A DNA stretch of 64,000 bases from an uncultured Acetatifactor sp. (GCA_910586835.1 CAJUJU010000005.1:32884-96883); one strand, 5' to 3'. Positions 1-9,299 are shown, numbered from the stretch's first letter. Translations and numbers: made by a program. Notes: generated from the letters alone by a model not told the origin.

Positions 1-1541
1 TAGCTTGTGTGAATGGTCTTGGATGCCTCCCCGATAATGATTGTGGTTCCGGGGAAAATTTCCTGGCTTACCAAAATTTCCGCCTGGCTCTGCGTCTCCA
101 TCATCTCCCGCAGCTTTTCCATCCGATTGTTCAGCTGTTCCAGCTCCGCATTTTTTTCCTCTACCAGCTTTGCAACACTCTTCACATACTTGATCTGGCT
201 TTCGTTGTACTTAAAACCTCTTTTCAGCTTCTCTCTGAAGTTGAGCAGAATGACTTCCGCGTTTTTCACTGTCTTTCCGTGATCCGCTATGGCCTTTTGC
301 ATACGGCTGTACTGCATCTTGATCAGAGGATTCACTCCCACCTCCAGAATGGTGGAGGCGCCCATACTGGCGCCGATGTACCTTGCGGACACTTTGGAGC
401 CCGCCTGCACATAGCCGCCCACGATGGTTCCTCGTTTTCCTTCCACCCTGACATCGGTTCCCGCCGAAATGCGGCTGTGCATAATGGCCTCCGCCTGCAC
501 ATAGCCCCCTGCCGCCACCCGGGTGTTTTCCAGGAATTTTACGATAATATCGCCGCCGGCCTTGAGAAATCCTTTTCCCATGCCGTTCATCCCCTTGGTA
601 ATCACAATATTGCCGCCGGCGATGATTTTCGCACCTTCCACAATACCGTTTACTATGACATTGCCGCCGGCCTTTATCTCAAAGTTTTCCGCCACATCGC
701 CGTTTACCTCAATACTGCCGTCATACTCCAGATTGCCGGTGGAAACATCAACCCCCTTCACCTCGTAGACTTCGGAGACAACTACCTTTCCGTCCACCAG
801 CATCACATGCCCTTTTACCATTGAGGTAATGGTTCTCCTGTCCTCAGAGAGTTCAATATTCTTGCCGAACTTCAATGTCTCCCGCTTCACTTCTTTGGCC
901 TTAAGCGCTGTCCCATAGACATCACAGCCGGCCTTCCCGGGTATCTCAGGGATAATTCTCGCAAGCACATCCCCCTCGCTGCACTGGTTGATGGTAGTCA
1001 AATGAAAATAATCGGTGCTCCCGTCCTCCCTGATCTGGGGGTGCCTGTGATTATCCGTGTTGAAATTGTATTCTATTCTGGCGTCGGTGCCCTCCGTAGC
1101 TTCGACTCCCTTGGCCACCAGAATATCCGTGCACCAGATACCGGCTCCAAAAAAATGATCGTGCAGCGCCTCCACCCGAATACCATACTCTACCTTTCGG
1201 GAATTCAGTTCATCCAGAAAATCATCCAGCGAAAGCCGCCTTCCGCCTGTGGAGGGCGGATAAAACCTCACGGTAGCCGACATATTATCATCACTTACAC
1301 TCAGGTGAAAACGCTCCGGCACCGGTTCCGTGGACTCAAACTCCAGCGGATAAAAACAATCCCCTCCCAGTATACCCAGCCTTTCCATTTTTTTTCTGTC
1401 ATATTTAATATTCAGACCATCCAGATACTCTGTCAACTCGTCAATGTTAATTCTGTCTCCGTCACCCTGGGGTTCATACAGACCGATACCATATCCCCCG
1501 CCCTCGGGACGGTTCTCCAGTCGAAAATAACCATTTTGCAT
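1..1541 (-). CDS. FapA/DUF342 family polymer-forming protein (3' end cut by window edge)
   Basis: About 513 codons are visible and the 3' end runs off the left edge. The start is ATG at 1541, preceded by GGAGA seven bases upstream. The middle (roughly residues 245-385) is a run of glycine-rich beta-helix turns with repeated AGGxxxV patterns (for example IKAGGNVIVNG), as in FapA/DUF342 proteins. It is followed by a coiled-coil stretch near residues 400-480 and a PGTTIIIG segment typical of the family C terminus. DUF342 proteins often follow flagellar or chemotaxis genes in Clostridia, but their role there is not settled. It lies 24 bases downstream of fliA and is probably the last visible gene of the fla/che operon. 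Confident as to family, not as to function. Confidence 0.8.
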   Translation of the reverse strand, partial: MQNGYFRLENRPEGGGYGIGLYEPQGDGDRINIDELTEYLDGLNIKYDRKKMERLGILGGDCFYPLEFESTEPVPERFHLSVSDDNMSATVRFYPPSTGGRRLSLDDFLDELNSRKVEYGIRVEALHDHFFGAGIWCTDILVAKGVEATEGTDARIEYNFNTDNHRHPQIREDGSTDYFHLTTINQCSEGDVLARIIPEIPGKAGCDVYGTALKAKEVKRETLKFGKNIELSEDRRTITSMVKGHVMLVDGKVVVSEVYEVKGVDVSTGNLEYDGSIEVNGDVAENFEIKAGGNVIVNGIVEGAKIIAGGNIVITKGMNGMGKGFLKAGGDIIVKFLENTRVAAGGYVQAEAIMHSRISAGTDVRVEGKRGTIVGGYVQAGSKVSARYIGASMGASTILEVGVNPLIKMQYSRMQKAIADHGKTVKNAEVILLNFREKLKRGFKYNESQIKYVKSVAKLVEEKNAELEQLNNRMEKLREMMETQSQAEILVSQEIFPGTTIIIGEASKTIHTS

Positions 1542-1565
1542 TGTCGTATCTCCATGAATGTAATA

Positions 1566-2339
1566 TTAATTGTCCCTCAAAATCCCCATATAACTTCCGA
1601 GCTTCCCTTTCATTTTTTGCAGCGCCCTTGTATGAAGCTGCGAAATTCTGGATTCCGAAACTTCCAGAATATTGCTGATCTCTTTTAGCGTCAATTCCTC
1701 GTAATAATATAAAGTAATTACCTTTTGTTCTTTCTCGGTAAGAAGCTTTAACGCATCACCCAAAACACGCGCCAACTCTTCCTTTTCGATCTTCTCCTCC
1801 GGAGCCTCAAACCGCGATGTGGTATGTCGGCTGTAGTCCTGAGCAACATCACTGCCCTGCTCCATATACTCATTCAGGGATACAATCCCTGTAATCTTCA
1901 TTTGTGACTGCCACTCCAGATATTCATCGCCGGAAATCCCCAGCTTTTCCGCAATTTCCTCATCCGATGCACTGTGGCCCGTGTTCTGTTCGATCTCCCG
2001 GATGACATTCTCGATCTTTTTCTGCTTTTGTCGTATGGTTCTGGGAATCCAGTCCATCTTGCGGATCTGATCCAGAATCGCCCCTCTGATCCTGAGACTT
2101 GCATAAGTCTCAAATTTCACTTCCTTCAGGCAGTCAAATTTGTCAATGGCATCAATGAGCCCGAATATTCCATAGCTCACCAGATCCTCATATTCCACAT
2201 TATAGCCAAGATACATGCTCAGACGCCCGGCAACCACTTTTACAAGAGGAGCGTATTCCAATATGATTTTTTCTCTGGCTTCCGGTGTTCTTGACCTGGC
2301 GTATTCTTCCAGCAGCTTCTTCTTGCCCGCTTCATCCAT
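1566..2339 (-). CDS. fliA: RNA polymerase sigma factor FliA/WhiG (sigma-28, SigD type)
   Basis: 257 residues, the normal size of the FliA/SigD family. It directs RNA polymerase to late flagellar and motility promoters. Region 2 is seen around residues 50-100 (YEDLVSYGIFGLIDAIDKFD, then ETYASLRIRGAILDQIR), a region 3 segment near 105-150, and a region 4 helix-turn-helix at about 205-245 (LTLKEISNILEVSESRISQL). The start is ATG at 2339. AAGGAG lies unusually close (3 bases), and a second GGGAG sits 13 bases upstream. Its place near the distal end of the operon matches B. subtilis sigD, where distance from the promoter limits SigD level and sets the fraction of motile cells. Confidence 0.96.
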   Translation of the reverse strand: MDEAGKKKLLEEYARSRTPEAREKIILEYAPLVKVVAGRLSMYLGYNVEYEDLVSYGIFGLIDAIDKFDCLKEVKFETYASLRIRGAILDQIRKMDWIPRTIRQKQKKIENVIREIEQNTGHSASDEEIAEKLGISGDEYLEWQSQMKITGIVSLNEYMEQGSDVAQDYSRHTTSRFEAPEEKIEKEELARVLGDALKLLTEKEQKVITLYYYEELTLKEISNILEVSESRISQLHTRALQKMKGKLGSYMGILRDN

Positions 2340-2367
2340 GAACTCCTTCGCTCCCTTCGATTATACT

Positions 2368-2655
2368 CTAAGCGTCCTTGCCCTCGGAGACATCCTGGGC
2401 GCCCTCCCGCGTCGGGTTCTCCTCATCCGTCTCCTTCTCTATGACCTCTCCTTCTTCCTGAAGCTTTTTTTCGATCTGCGTCTCAAAGCGGTCAAGCGTC
2501 CATTTTAATATATAGCCCAACAGACAAAACAGCAGCATGACCCCCAGCAGCAGAGACAGCCTTTCCAGCATCGTATACTGCCTGATCAAGGTAATGACAC
2601 AGGTAACTGCACCCGCAATGAGCATCAGAAGCAGCGGCAAATTTTTCCTCTTCAT
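2368..2655 (-). CDS. Small membrane protein between cheD and fliA, function unknown
   Basis: 95 residues. Two hydrophobic segments are seen, roughly residues 6-24 and 32-51, followed by a charged, mostly acidic tail rich in Glu and Asp (residues 58-95). I do not recognise a named family. It sits 21 bases downstream of cheD and 28 bases upstream of fliA in the same direction, so it is translated from the fla/che transcript. B. subtilis has small poorly characterised genes (swrB and others) near sigD; SwrB is also a short membrane-anchored protein at this position, but I cannot claim homology from sequence. Coding is supported by the operon position and by membrane-like residue order. Confidence 0.75.
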   Translation of the reverse strand: MKRKNLPLLLMLIAGAVTCVITLIRQYTMLERLSLLLGVMLLFCLLGYILKWTLDRFETQIEKKLQEEGEVIEKETDEENPTREGAQDVSEGKDA

Positions 2656-2676
2656 TCCTATACCCCTTATACCCCG

Positions 2677-3168
2677 TCAGATGATCGACTCCGGTTTTCC
2701 TACCGCGCGGATATGAAAATCTCCGCTCTCGGGATAAAAAATTACGGTTCTGCCATAGTTTGCGCCGGTGTCAGACGCCAAAATGGGAATCTTCAGCTCC
2801 CTCAGTTTTGCCTTCACGGCATCTACATTCCGGTCTCCCACCTGGCCCACATTGGTTCCGCTCCCCTGAAAAGAAAACATGGTAGCGCCGCCGGCAATTT
2901 TTGCCACCATACGGCTGCGCTTTGCCCCCAGCTTCTCCATCTGCTTCACCAGCTCCTCCACTCCCGTATCGGCAAATTTGGCCAGATTCTGCTGCGCATT
3001 TTTCATCGCCTTGCTGTCCGGCAGCATGATATGCGCCAGACCGCCTATTTTATTCGAAGTATCCCTGATCGCAATTCCGACACAGGAACCAAGCCCCAGA
3101 GTCGTAACTCCATTGGGGCTTACACATGTCTTTAAGTCCGCCATTCCAACCTTAATTATTTCACTCAT
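2677..3168 (-). CDS. cheD: Chemoreceptor glutamine deamidase CheD
   Basis: 163 residues, normal for the family. CheD deamidates glutamines of methyl-accepting receptors and, in Firmicutes, partners the phosphatase CheC. The catalytic cysteine motif GLGSCVGIAIRD (about residues 26-37) and the histidine motif GGLAHIMLPDS (about 42-52) are both intact, as is the AKIAGGATMF segment. The ATG start at 3168 is the only sensible one. Gene order cheC-cheD-(small gene)-sigma factor matches the Bacillus cheW-cheC-cheD-sigD arrangement. Upstream, about 108 bases separate it from cheC; no promoter or terminator is evident in that gap. Confidence 0.96.
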   Translation of the reverse strand: MSEIIKVGMADLKTCVSPNGVTTLGLGSCVGIAIRDTSNKIGGLAHIMLPDSKAMKNAQQNLAKFADTGVEELVKQMEKLGAKRSRMVAKIAGGATMFSFQGSGTNVGQVGDRNVDAVKAKLRELKIPILASDTGANYGRTVIFYPESGDFHIRAVGKPESII

Positions 3169-3276
3169 TCATCTGTTCCCGTTCCTCTTATACTTCACTA
3201 TACAGACAGGAATCCTGACGGTTCCTCTCTGCCTGACTCCCACTCGCGCCGCTTTCGCGCAGTACGAACCGGAAAC

Positions 3277-3900
3277 TCAGATCACCGGCAGCCCCAGAGA
3301 TGTCAAAATCTTCGCATAGGATTCTATGTCCGGAATCAGAATAAAATATCCGTCCAGCTCAATTTCGTCATAAAATTGAGACTGAATCAACAGAATCTTA
3401 TCACCGAATATACCGAACTGGATCGCAGGAACACTCAGAATGGCTCCCGCCATATCCACCGTCAGAGCCGGCGGCGTGGGGAAAATTTTCAGATTCGTCA
3501 GGGTAGACAGCGAATTCAGATAGGCTCCCGTGATAATGTTGCCCAATTCCTTCATTGCCGAAAGCCCCATATCTTCAAATTCGCTTCCGGGAGGGAGCAT
3601 CCCCATGGTAATCTTCTGGATCAGATGCTTGGCACTCTCTTCCTGCACCATAAACATCATGCTTCCGGTAATATCCCCCTCCACACCGAGGAATACCCCC
3701 ACCATGATCTGCTCCTCGCCGCCCATCATGTCGCCCACTTCATGAAACTCCAGCAGCCGTACCTGCGGAACCTTCATATCCACCTTGCACTGAAGCATCT
3801 GTGACAACGCTGTCATGGCGTTTCCCGCCCCGATATTTCCGATCTCCTTGAGGACATCGTAATAATTTTCTGTGACCTGCTCTAAGCTCATGTCTCCCAT
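3277..3900 (-). CDS. cheC: Chemotaxis protein phosphatase CheC
   Basis: 207 residues. CheC dephosphorylates CheY-P. Two pseudo-symmetric phosphatase motifs with the conserved Glu and Asn are visible: LKEIGNIGAGNAMTAL near residues 17-32 and AMKELGNIITGAYLNSL near 115-131. The start chosen is ATG at 3900, because AAAGGAG lies 9 bases upstream; an in-frame ATG at 3921 lies upstream of that ribosome site and is unlikely to be used. It follows cheW by about 23 bases. CheC, CheD and FliY together form the Firmicute adaptation and phosphatase set, and all three are in this operon. Confidence 0.95.
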   Translation of the reverse strand: MGDMSLEQVTENYYDVLKEIGNIGAGNAMTALSQMLQCKVDMKVPQVRLLEFHEVGDMMGGEEQIMVGVFLGVEGDITGSMMFMVQEESAKHLIQKITMGMLPPGSEFEDMGLSAMKELGNIITGAYLNSLSTLTNLKIFPTPPALTVDMAGAILSVPAIQFGIFGDKILLIQSQFYDEIELDGYFILIPDIESYAKILTSLGLPVI

Positions 3901-3923
3901 GGAACATTTCTCCTTTATCAAAA

Positions 3924-4415
3924 CTAATTGCCTTCCAGACTGATCGCACTTAAGTCAAACAGGGAAATCAGTTCGCCGTTATGCTTACCCACTGCATTGA
4001 TCAGATTTGCCTTCTCATCCTTCGCATTATAGGCGATTTTTTCGATCTCGTTGGTGAAAAGTGTCACTACCTCCTTCACCTCGTCCACGATCAGCCCCAC
4101 CATGCCTTCCTGTTCCAGCTTCAGAACAATAATCCTGGTGCTTTTTGTGATCTCGTCTGCAGGAAGCCCCATCTTCAGCCTGATACTTATGACAGGGATC
4201 ACATCTCCCCGCATGTTGATCACACCCTTCAGATAAGCGGGCATTTTGGGGATTCTGGTGATTGCCTGCATTTTTGTAATATTATCAATCATGCGGATAT
4301 CAATCCCGTACTGCTCATCCCCCAGTCTGATGACAATAAACTGAATAGACTCCACCGCGTTCTTGTTTTCCTCCTCGTCCGCCAGATTTCTAACAGCATT
4401 TGTACCAAGTTCCAT
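3924..4415 (-). CDS. cheW: Chemotaxis coupling protein CheW
   Basis: 163 residues. It couples the histidine kinase CheA to the chemoreceptors. A single CheW domain covers about residues 25-155, with the family segments IPKMPAYLKGVINMRGDVIPVI and GLIVDEVKEVV. The first 24 residues are a short polar extension. It lies 20 bases downstream of cheA. No unusual features. Confidence 0.97.
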   Translation of the reverse strand: MELGTNAVRNLADEEENKNAVESIQFIVIRLGDEQYGIDIRMIDNITKMQAITRIPKMPAYLKGVINMRGDVIPVISIRLKMGLPADEITKSTRIIVLKLEQEGMVGLIVDEVKEVVTLFTNEIEKIAYNAKDEKANLINAVGKHNGELISLFDLSAISLEGN

Positions 4416-4435
4416 ATCTGTTCGTTCCCCCTTTT

Positions 4436-6547
4436 CTAAATCAAGACATTGGCATCCAGGATCAGCGCGATCTCGCCGTCGCCAAGAATGGTTGCACCGC
4501 TGATAAACTTACACTGTCTGATATATCTGCCCAGAGACTTGATGACGATCTCCTGCTGGCCGATGAGCTCATCGATCACCAGTCCGGCCATCTTGTCTCC
4601 CTTCTTTACGATCACCACGATCAGATTCTCATCCGGAGATTTCTTGCTCTCTACGCCCAGCACCTCGTTCAGCCGGATCAGCGGAGTGACAGCCCCCCTC
4701 AGATAGATAACCTCCTTATTCTGCACCAGCTTGATATCACTGGGAGAAATATCCTCCAGAGTCTGGATGGAGCCCAGGGAAATGGCGTATTTTTCGTTTC
4801 CTACCACCACCATCAGCGCCTGAATGATCGCCAGAGTCAGAGGCAGTCTGATGGTCCAGGTGCTTCCCTCTCCCAGCTTGGATTTTACTTCCACCTCGCC
4901 GCTTAAGGACTCTATCTTGGACTTCACCACATCAAGGCCCACGCCGCGGCCCGACACATCTGTAACCTGCTTTGCCGTGGAAAAGCTGGGCAGGAAGAGC
5001 AGATTATTGATCTCCTTATCCGTCATGCTTGCAGCCTGCTCAGGTGTGATGGTTCCTCTCTCAATCGCTTTATTTTTGACCGCCTCACTGTCGATTCCGT
5101 TTCCGTCGTCCCTCACCTCTATCACAACGGTGTTGCCGTCCTGATAAGCATCCAGGAAAATAGAACCTACCGCCGACTTGCCTCTCTCCGCGCGAACCTC
5201 CGCGGACTCCAGGCCGTGATCCGCCGCATTGCGCAGCAGGTGCATCAGGGGATCCCCGATCTCATCCACCACGGTACGATCCAACTCGGTCTCCTCACCG
5301 CTCATATACAGTTCCATCTTCTTACCCAGCTTTTTGGAGAGATCCCGAATCATTCTGGGGAACTTATTCACAACGTTCTCGATGGGCACCATTCTCACCT
5401 TCATGACAGACTCATGAAGGCTGGTTGTCACCTGCTCCAGATATTCCACATGCTCGTTGAACGCACTGCTGGTATTGGTCTGCTCCTGGCTGGAAGCGGA
5501 CACAAGGGAATTCTTTGCAATAATCAGCTCGCTGACCAGATTCATCAGAGAATCCAGCTTCTCAATATCCACACGCACGGTACGGTTTACCACCGGCTTT
5601 GCTGGAGCCTGCTTCTTCGCATCCGCCTTGGCGGGCTCTGCCGCAGCCGCGGGAGCAGCCGTCGCCGCGGGAACGGGCGCTGCCGCATTCGCCACAGGCG
5701 CAGGCGTCTCCGCGGCCTTCTCTTCAGGCTCTGCCTTTGCAGCGGCTTCCGTCTTTCTGCTGTCGTTATTTTCCAACTCAATGGGCGCACCGTTGACCTT
5801 CTCGATCTCGGACACACTCTCGGATGCGGTAATCAGATCCTCCAACTCAGCATCGGTAAGAACAATCAGGGTGAAGTCCCTGTCAAATTTCTCATCCTCC
5901 ACATTCTGAGCGCTGGGTTCGGAGACAATGATCTCACCCATCTCCTCCACAGCCTTGAACACAAGAAAGGCACGGGCCGCCTTCAGAATACAGTTTTCCT
6001 GGATCACCACATTGATCCCGTATACCTTCTTTCCCTGCTTCTGTGCCTCCTTGATGACGTTGATCTGGGATTCATCCAACGCAATGCTGTCCCACTTCGC
6101 CGCATCAGAGCTGACGACAGCAGAAGCCGCAGGCGCAGACTCCTCTTTTGCCCCGTCTGCCCCGGACCCGTTCATAATATCGTTAAGCTGCCTGATCAGT
6201 CCCTCGTTATCGTTGGTTCCCTCATCGGCGGTATTCTGAATATTATCAGTATATTCCTCCAGCGCATCAAGGCACTGGAACAAAACATCTATCATCTCGG
6301 GCTGAACCTTGATATTGCCGTTGCGAACCTCGGAAAATACATTCTCCATATCATGAGTCAGGTTCTGCATTCTCTTGTAACCCATGGTTCCTGCCATACC
6401 CTTCAGGGAATGAGCCGCACGGAAGATTTCATTGACCGTGTCCTCCCCTTCGGGATCCGCCTCCAGCTCCAGAATCCGCGTATTCAGATTTTGCAAATGC
6501 TCCTTGGTCTCATCAAGGAAAATTTCGAGATACTGACTTACATCCAT
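4436..6547 (-). CDS. cheA: Chemotaxis histidine kinase CheA
   Basis: 703 residues, normal for CheA. Domains in order: P1 Hpt with the phosphorylated His46 in AAHSLKGMAGTMGY; a CheY/CheB-docking P2-like region around 150-240; a long Ala/Pro/Lys-rich linker around 265-325; P3 dimerisation; the P4 ATPase with N box (HLLRNAADHGLE), G1 (VRDDGNGID) and G2 (GRGVGLDVV); and a C-terminal CheW-like P5. All catalytic motifs are intact. It phosphorylates CheY and CheB in response to receptor state. It lies 29 bases downstream of cheB. Confidence 0.98.
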   Translation of the reverse strand: MDVSQYLEIFLDETKEHLQNLNTRILELEADPEGEDTVNEIFRAAHSLKGMAGTMGYKRMQNLTHDMENVFSEVRNGNIKVQPEMIDVLFQCLDALEEYTDNIQNTADEGTNDNEGLIRQLNDIMNGSGADGAKEESAPAASAVVSSDAAKWDSIALDESQINVIKEAQKQGKKVYGINVVIQENCILKAARAFLVFKAVEEMGEIIVSEPSAQNVEDEKFDRDFTLIVLTDAELEDLITASESVSEIEKVNGAPIELENNDSRKTEAAAKAEPEEKAAETPAPVANAAAPVPAATAAPAAAAEPAKADAKKQAPAKPVVNRTVRVDIEKLDSLMNLVSELIIAKNSLVSASSQEQTNTSSAFNEHVEYLEQVTTSLHESVMKVRMVPIENVVNKFPRMIRDLSKKLGKKMELYMSGEETELDRTVVDEIGDPLMHLLRNAADHGLESAEVRAERGKSAVGSIFLDAYQDGNTVVIEVRDDGNGIDSEAVKNKAIERGTITPEQAASMTDKEINNLLFLPSFSTAKQVTDVSGRGVGLDVVKSKIESLSGEVEVKSKLGEGSTWTIRLPLTLAIIQALMVVVGNEKYAISLGSIQTLEDISPSDIKLVQNKEVIYLRGAVTPLIRLNEVLGVESKKSPDENLIVVIVKKGDKMAGLVIDELIGQQEIVIKSLGRYIRQCKFISGATILGDGEIALILDANVLI

Positions 6548-6576
6548 ACTGCTTATCCATCCCTTTCTTTCTGTTG

Positions 6577-7656
6577 TTAAGCTTTGACTCCAACATTCAA
6601 AATTATTTCCTGAGCAATCTGATCCAGAGGAATCACCTGATTTGAAAGCCCCGCCACGGCTACCGATTTAGGCATGCCGTACACCGTACAGGTCTCCTGA
6701 TCCTGTGATATCACATGTATCTTTTTTCTGGTTTTCAGATTTTTGATTCCCTCCGTTCCGTCCGCTCCCATTCCTGTCAGGACAACACAGACAATCCTGT
6801 CAAAACGACTGTCGGAGAGAGATTCATACATATAATTGGCGCAGGGCTTAACACCTTCTCTTGTAGGCTCATCCGTATAGTGGATCACATATTTCCCACA
6901 TGTATATTTCACATTCATGTGTTTGCCGCCCATGGCAACATAAACCACTCCGCTCTGCAGCTCGTCGCCCTCCTGGGCCTCCTTCACCTTAATGGCGCTC
7001 AGATCGTTCAGACGCTCCGCCAGCGACGCCGTAAATCCCTTCGGCATATGCTGCACCAGAAGCACCGGAGCATCCAGCTCCGCAGGAAGCCTTGGAATCA
7101 CGGACTGCAGGGCCTTGGGGCCTCCCGTAGAGCTTGCGATAGCCACAATCTTCGTGCCCGGCGTCCTGCCGGAAAACTTCCTGGCAATATCCACCATCTT
7201 GGAGGTAGTCTGCCGGCTTTCCTGAATCCTGTCTTTGGATTCAAAGACAGGCATCCGGCTGCCCGCCACCACCTCCAGCGTGCGGAGCAGTTCGCTCTTA
7301 AACGCATCCACCCTGCAGTCCACCGCGCTGTCCGGCTTATGTACGAAATCGAGGGCTCCAAGCTCCAGGGCGTCCATGGTGGTCTTCGCGCCTTCCTTTG
7401 TGTCGGTGCTCGCCATCATGACTCTCGCGGGAATCTTGTACTTTCTCAGTTCCTCCAGAAGCCGCAAACCGTTCATCTTCGGCATATTGACATCCAGAAC
7501 CACTGCGTCATACTGATTCCGGCTGAGCAGGTCAAAAGCCTCCAGCCCGTTTGTCGCCCTTGCGGCAACCTGAAACCTCTCATCGGAATCAATTATATCA
7601 CACAGTACTCTTCTCATGAGTGCAGAGTCATCAACAACCAGAATTTTTTTTGCCAT
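6577..7656 (-). CDS. cheB: Chemoreceptor methylesterase / response regulator CheB
   Basis: 359 residues. It removes methyl groups from receptor glutamates when phosphorylated. The N-terminal receiver has the acidic pair D9-D10 and the phospho-acceptor D55 in VVLDVNMPKMNG. The C-terminal esterase has all three catalytic segments: Ser in IASSTGGPKAL, His in VQHMPKGFT and Asp in TGMGADGT. The ATG at 7656 overlaps the stop of the upstream PilZ gene by one base (TAATG), and AAAGGAG lies inside the end of that gene, so the two are translationally coupled. The methyltransferase cheR is not in this window. Confidence 0.98.
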   Translation of the reverse strand: MAKKILVVDDSALMRRVLCDIIDSDERFQVAARATNGLEAFDLLSRNQYDAVVLDVNMPKMNGLRLLEELRKYKIPARVMMASTDTKEGAKTTMDALELGALDFVHKPDSAVDCRVDAFKSELLRTLEVVAGSRMPVFESKDRIQESRQTTSKMVDIARKFSGRTPGTKIVAIASSTGGPKALQSVIPRLPAELDAPVLLVQHMPKGFTASLAERLNDLSAIKVKEAQEGDELQSGVVYVAMGGKHMNVKYTCGKYVIHYTDEPTREGVKPCANYMYESLSDSRFDRIVCVVLTGMGADGTEGIKNLKTRKKIHVISQDQETCTVYGMPKSVAVAGLSNQVIPLDQIAQEIILNVGVKA

Positions 7657-8384
7657 TATACAAATTTCTCCTTTCTGCGACTCTTTCTCTCTTCTTCAAA
7701 TATAAATCGGATGATTTCCTCCCTGGTTTCCTTTTCCATCCCATAATATTCCACGCGGTGCTCCCAGGTTCCCTCCCGTTTTTCCAGTTCCCGGGAACTC
7801 AGCACCTTACCCACCACCTCATATCTTTTCTGCACCTCCCCCCAGGGCAGATAAAAGCCGAGGTAAAGCAGGCTTTCCGGCTCGTATTTATGCTTTGAAA
7901 GAAATCTCATGCCTCCCCCGCTGATATCCACGATCACGTTCTTCTTCAGCGGAAGTCCCTGGGTCAGCGCATAGGGCATTTTATTCTCCACCGCCCAGAT
8001 CTCCTCCTCCTCCAGATGCCTTGACACCATATCCAGGGAACAGCTGTAACGATAGTATTCACGCCTCTGGTACTTCTTCAGATTGCTGGTCAGCTCCATG
8101 GCAAGAATATACACATTATCACTCTTATATCTGTCCGTGATCCGGGCCGTACATTCATAAAGCCCCGACTCCCCGTAAAAGAGCAGATTATACTCACACT
8201 CCACGGGAAGCAGGATCAGCTTATTCTTTTCAATCGGCATGGTGATCTCCAGCGTATCCGACGACAGGATATCATGCACCGAGCTGTAGTATGTCCGCTT
8301 CTTCTCGTCAGCCTTTGCCGCGGAGGATTTGTACACGGCACACAGATCGATTTTATCCCCAGGAGTAATAAATTTTGAAAGCAT
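7656..8384 (-). CDS. PilZ-domain flagellar brake protein (YcgR-like)
   Basis: 242 residues. An N-terminal YcgR-type beta domain (about residues 8-110) precedes a C-terminal PilZ domain that carries both c-di-GMP contact motifs: an RRxxxR-type box in QRREYYRYSC near 114-123 and DISGGGMRF near 165-173. Proteins of this build bind cyclic di-GMP and slow or stop the flagellar motor; in Bacillus the related YpfA/DgrA acts on MotA. Its place inside the fla/che operon, directly before cheB, fits a motor-control role. That c-di-GMP is the ligand is inferred from the motifs. Confidence 0.9.
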   Translation of the reverse strand: MLSKFITPGDKIDLCAVYKSSAAKADEKKRTYYSSVHDILSSDTLEITMPIEKNKLILLPVECEYNLLFYGESGLYECTARITDRYKSDNVYILAMELTSNLKKYQRREYYRYSCSLDMVSRHLEEEEIWAVENKMPYALTQGLPLKKNVIVDISGGGMRFLSKHKYEPESLLYLGFYLPWGEVQKRYEVVGKVLSSRELEKREGTWEHRVEYYGMEKETREEIIRFIFEEERKSRRKEKFV

Positions 8385-8410
8385 CCTATCTCACCGTCCT
8401 ATCCTTCCAT

Positions 8411-9283
8411 CTATTTCTTCCCTGTCACAATATGAGAGAAAAAAGCTGCCATCCCTCTCTTGGGCTGCCTCTCCTCTTCCTCCCTGCCCAAAAGCCTCCG
8501 GGCAATCCTCTCATAGGCAGCCGTGGATCTGGCTCCCGGATTCTGAAGAGAAACCGGAACCTGCTGCATCACCGCCCTGGATAGATGCGCATCCTCCGGA
8601 ACACATCCCAGATAAGTCATGGGAACCTTCAGATACCGCGTCACCACGGCGTTGAGCTTACTGAAAAGAACCTCGCCCTCTTCTTCCTTCTCCACCCGGT
8701 TTGCAATCATTTTCACCTTGGTGGTCTCCTGCGTAAAGCGGGGATGCCGGTACAGCGCTTTCAAAAGCGAATAGGAATCCGTGATGGACGTGGGTTCCGG
8801 CGTCGTCACCAGAAGGATCTCTCCGCTTGCCACCAAAAACTCCAGCACCGCGTCGGAAATACCTGCTCCCGTATCTACGATGATAATATCCGCAATGGTA
8901 TCCAGCTGTACCAGATTCTGTATGATATAGGAAAGGTAATCCCGGCTCAGGTTTGACATGCCGGCAATCCCGCTGCCCCCGGAGATAAACCCTACCTCCA
9001 TGGGCCCCCATGTAATGATCTCCCTGATATTTTTCCCCTGATAAATCAGGTCGCAGAGATTATGCTTCGGCACTGCTCCGAACATGATCTCTATATTGGC
9101 AAGGCCAAAATCCGCATCCAGAATAATTACTCTCTTCTCCATCTTGCGAAACTGAATGGCAAGATTGATGGCCGTGTTTGATTTTCCGACACCGCCCTTA
9201 CCGCTTGTCACCGTGATGACCCGCGCCAGAGGTCTGGAATGCTGACTCGCCTTGATGATTCTCAGCCGTTCCGCCTGATCCAT
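8411..9283 (-). CDS. flhG: Flagellar number regulator FlhG (MinD-like ATPase, YlxH)
   Basis: 290 residues. A deviant Walker A typical of MinD/ParA proteins (GKGGVGKSNTAINLA, about residues 28-42) and the switch segment IIVDTGAGISD are present. The extreme N terminus reads MDQAERLRIIKAS, the DQAxxLR helix known to stimulate the GTPase FlhF. A Lys/Arg-rich C terminus could serve as the membrane-targeting end. It sits 16 bases downstream of flhF, its functional partner in choosing flagellum number and site. GAGGAGGGACGTC precedes the ATG. Confidence 0.95.
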   Translation of the reverse strand: MDQAERLRIIKASQHSRPLARVITVTSGKGGVGKSNTAINLAIQFRKMEKRVIILDADFGLANIEIMFGAVPKHNLCDLIYQGKNIREIITWGPMEVGFISGGSGIAGMSNLSRDYLSYIIQNLVQLDTIADIIIVDTGAGISDAVLEFLVASGEILLVTTPEPTSITDSYSLLKALYRHPRFTQETTKVKMIANRVEKEEEGEVLFSKLNAVVTRYLKVPMTYLGCVPEDAHLSRAVMQQVPVSLQNPGARSTAAYERIARRLLGREEEERQPKRGMAAFFSHIVTGKK

Positions 9284-9299
9284 GACGTCCCTCCTCTCT

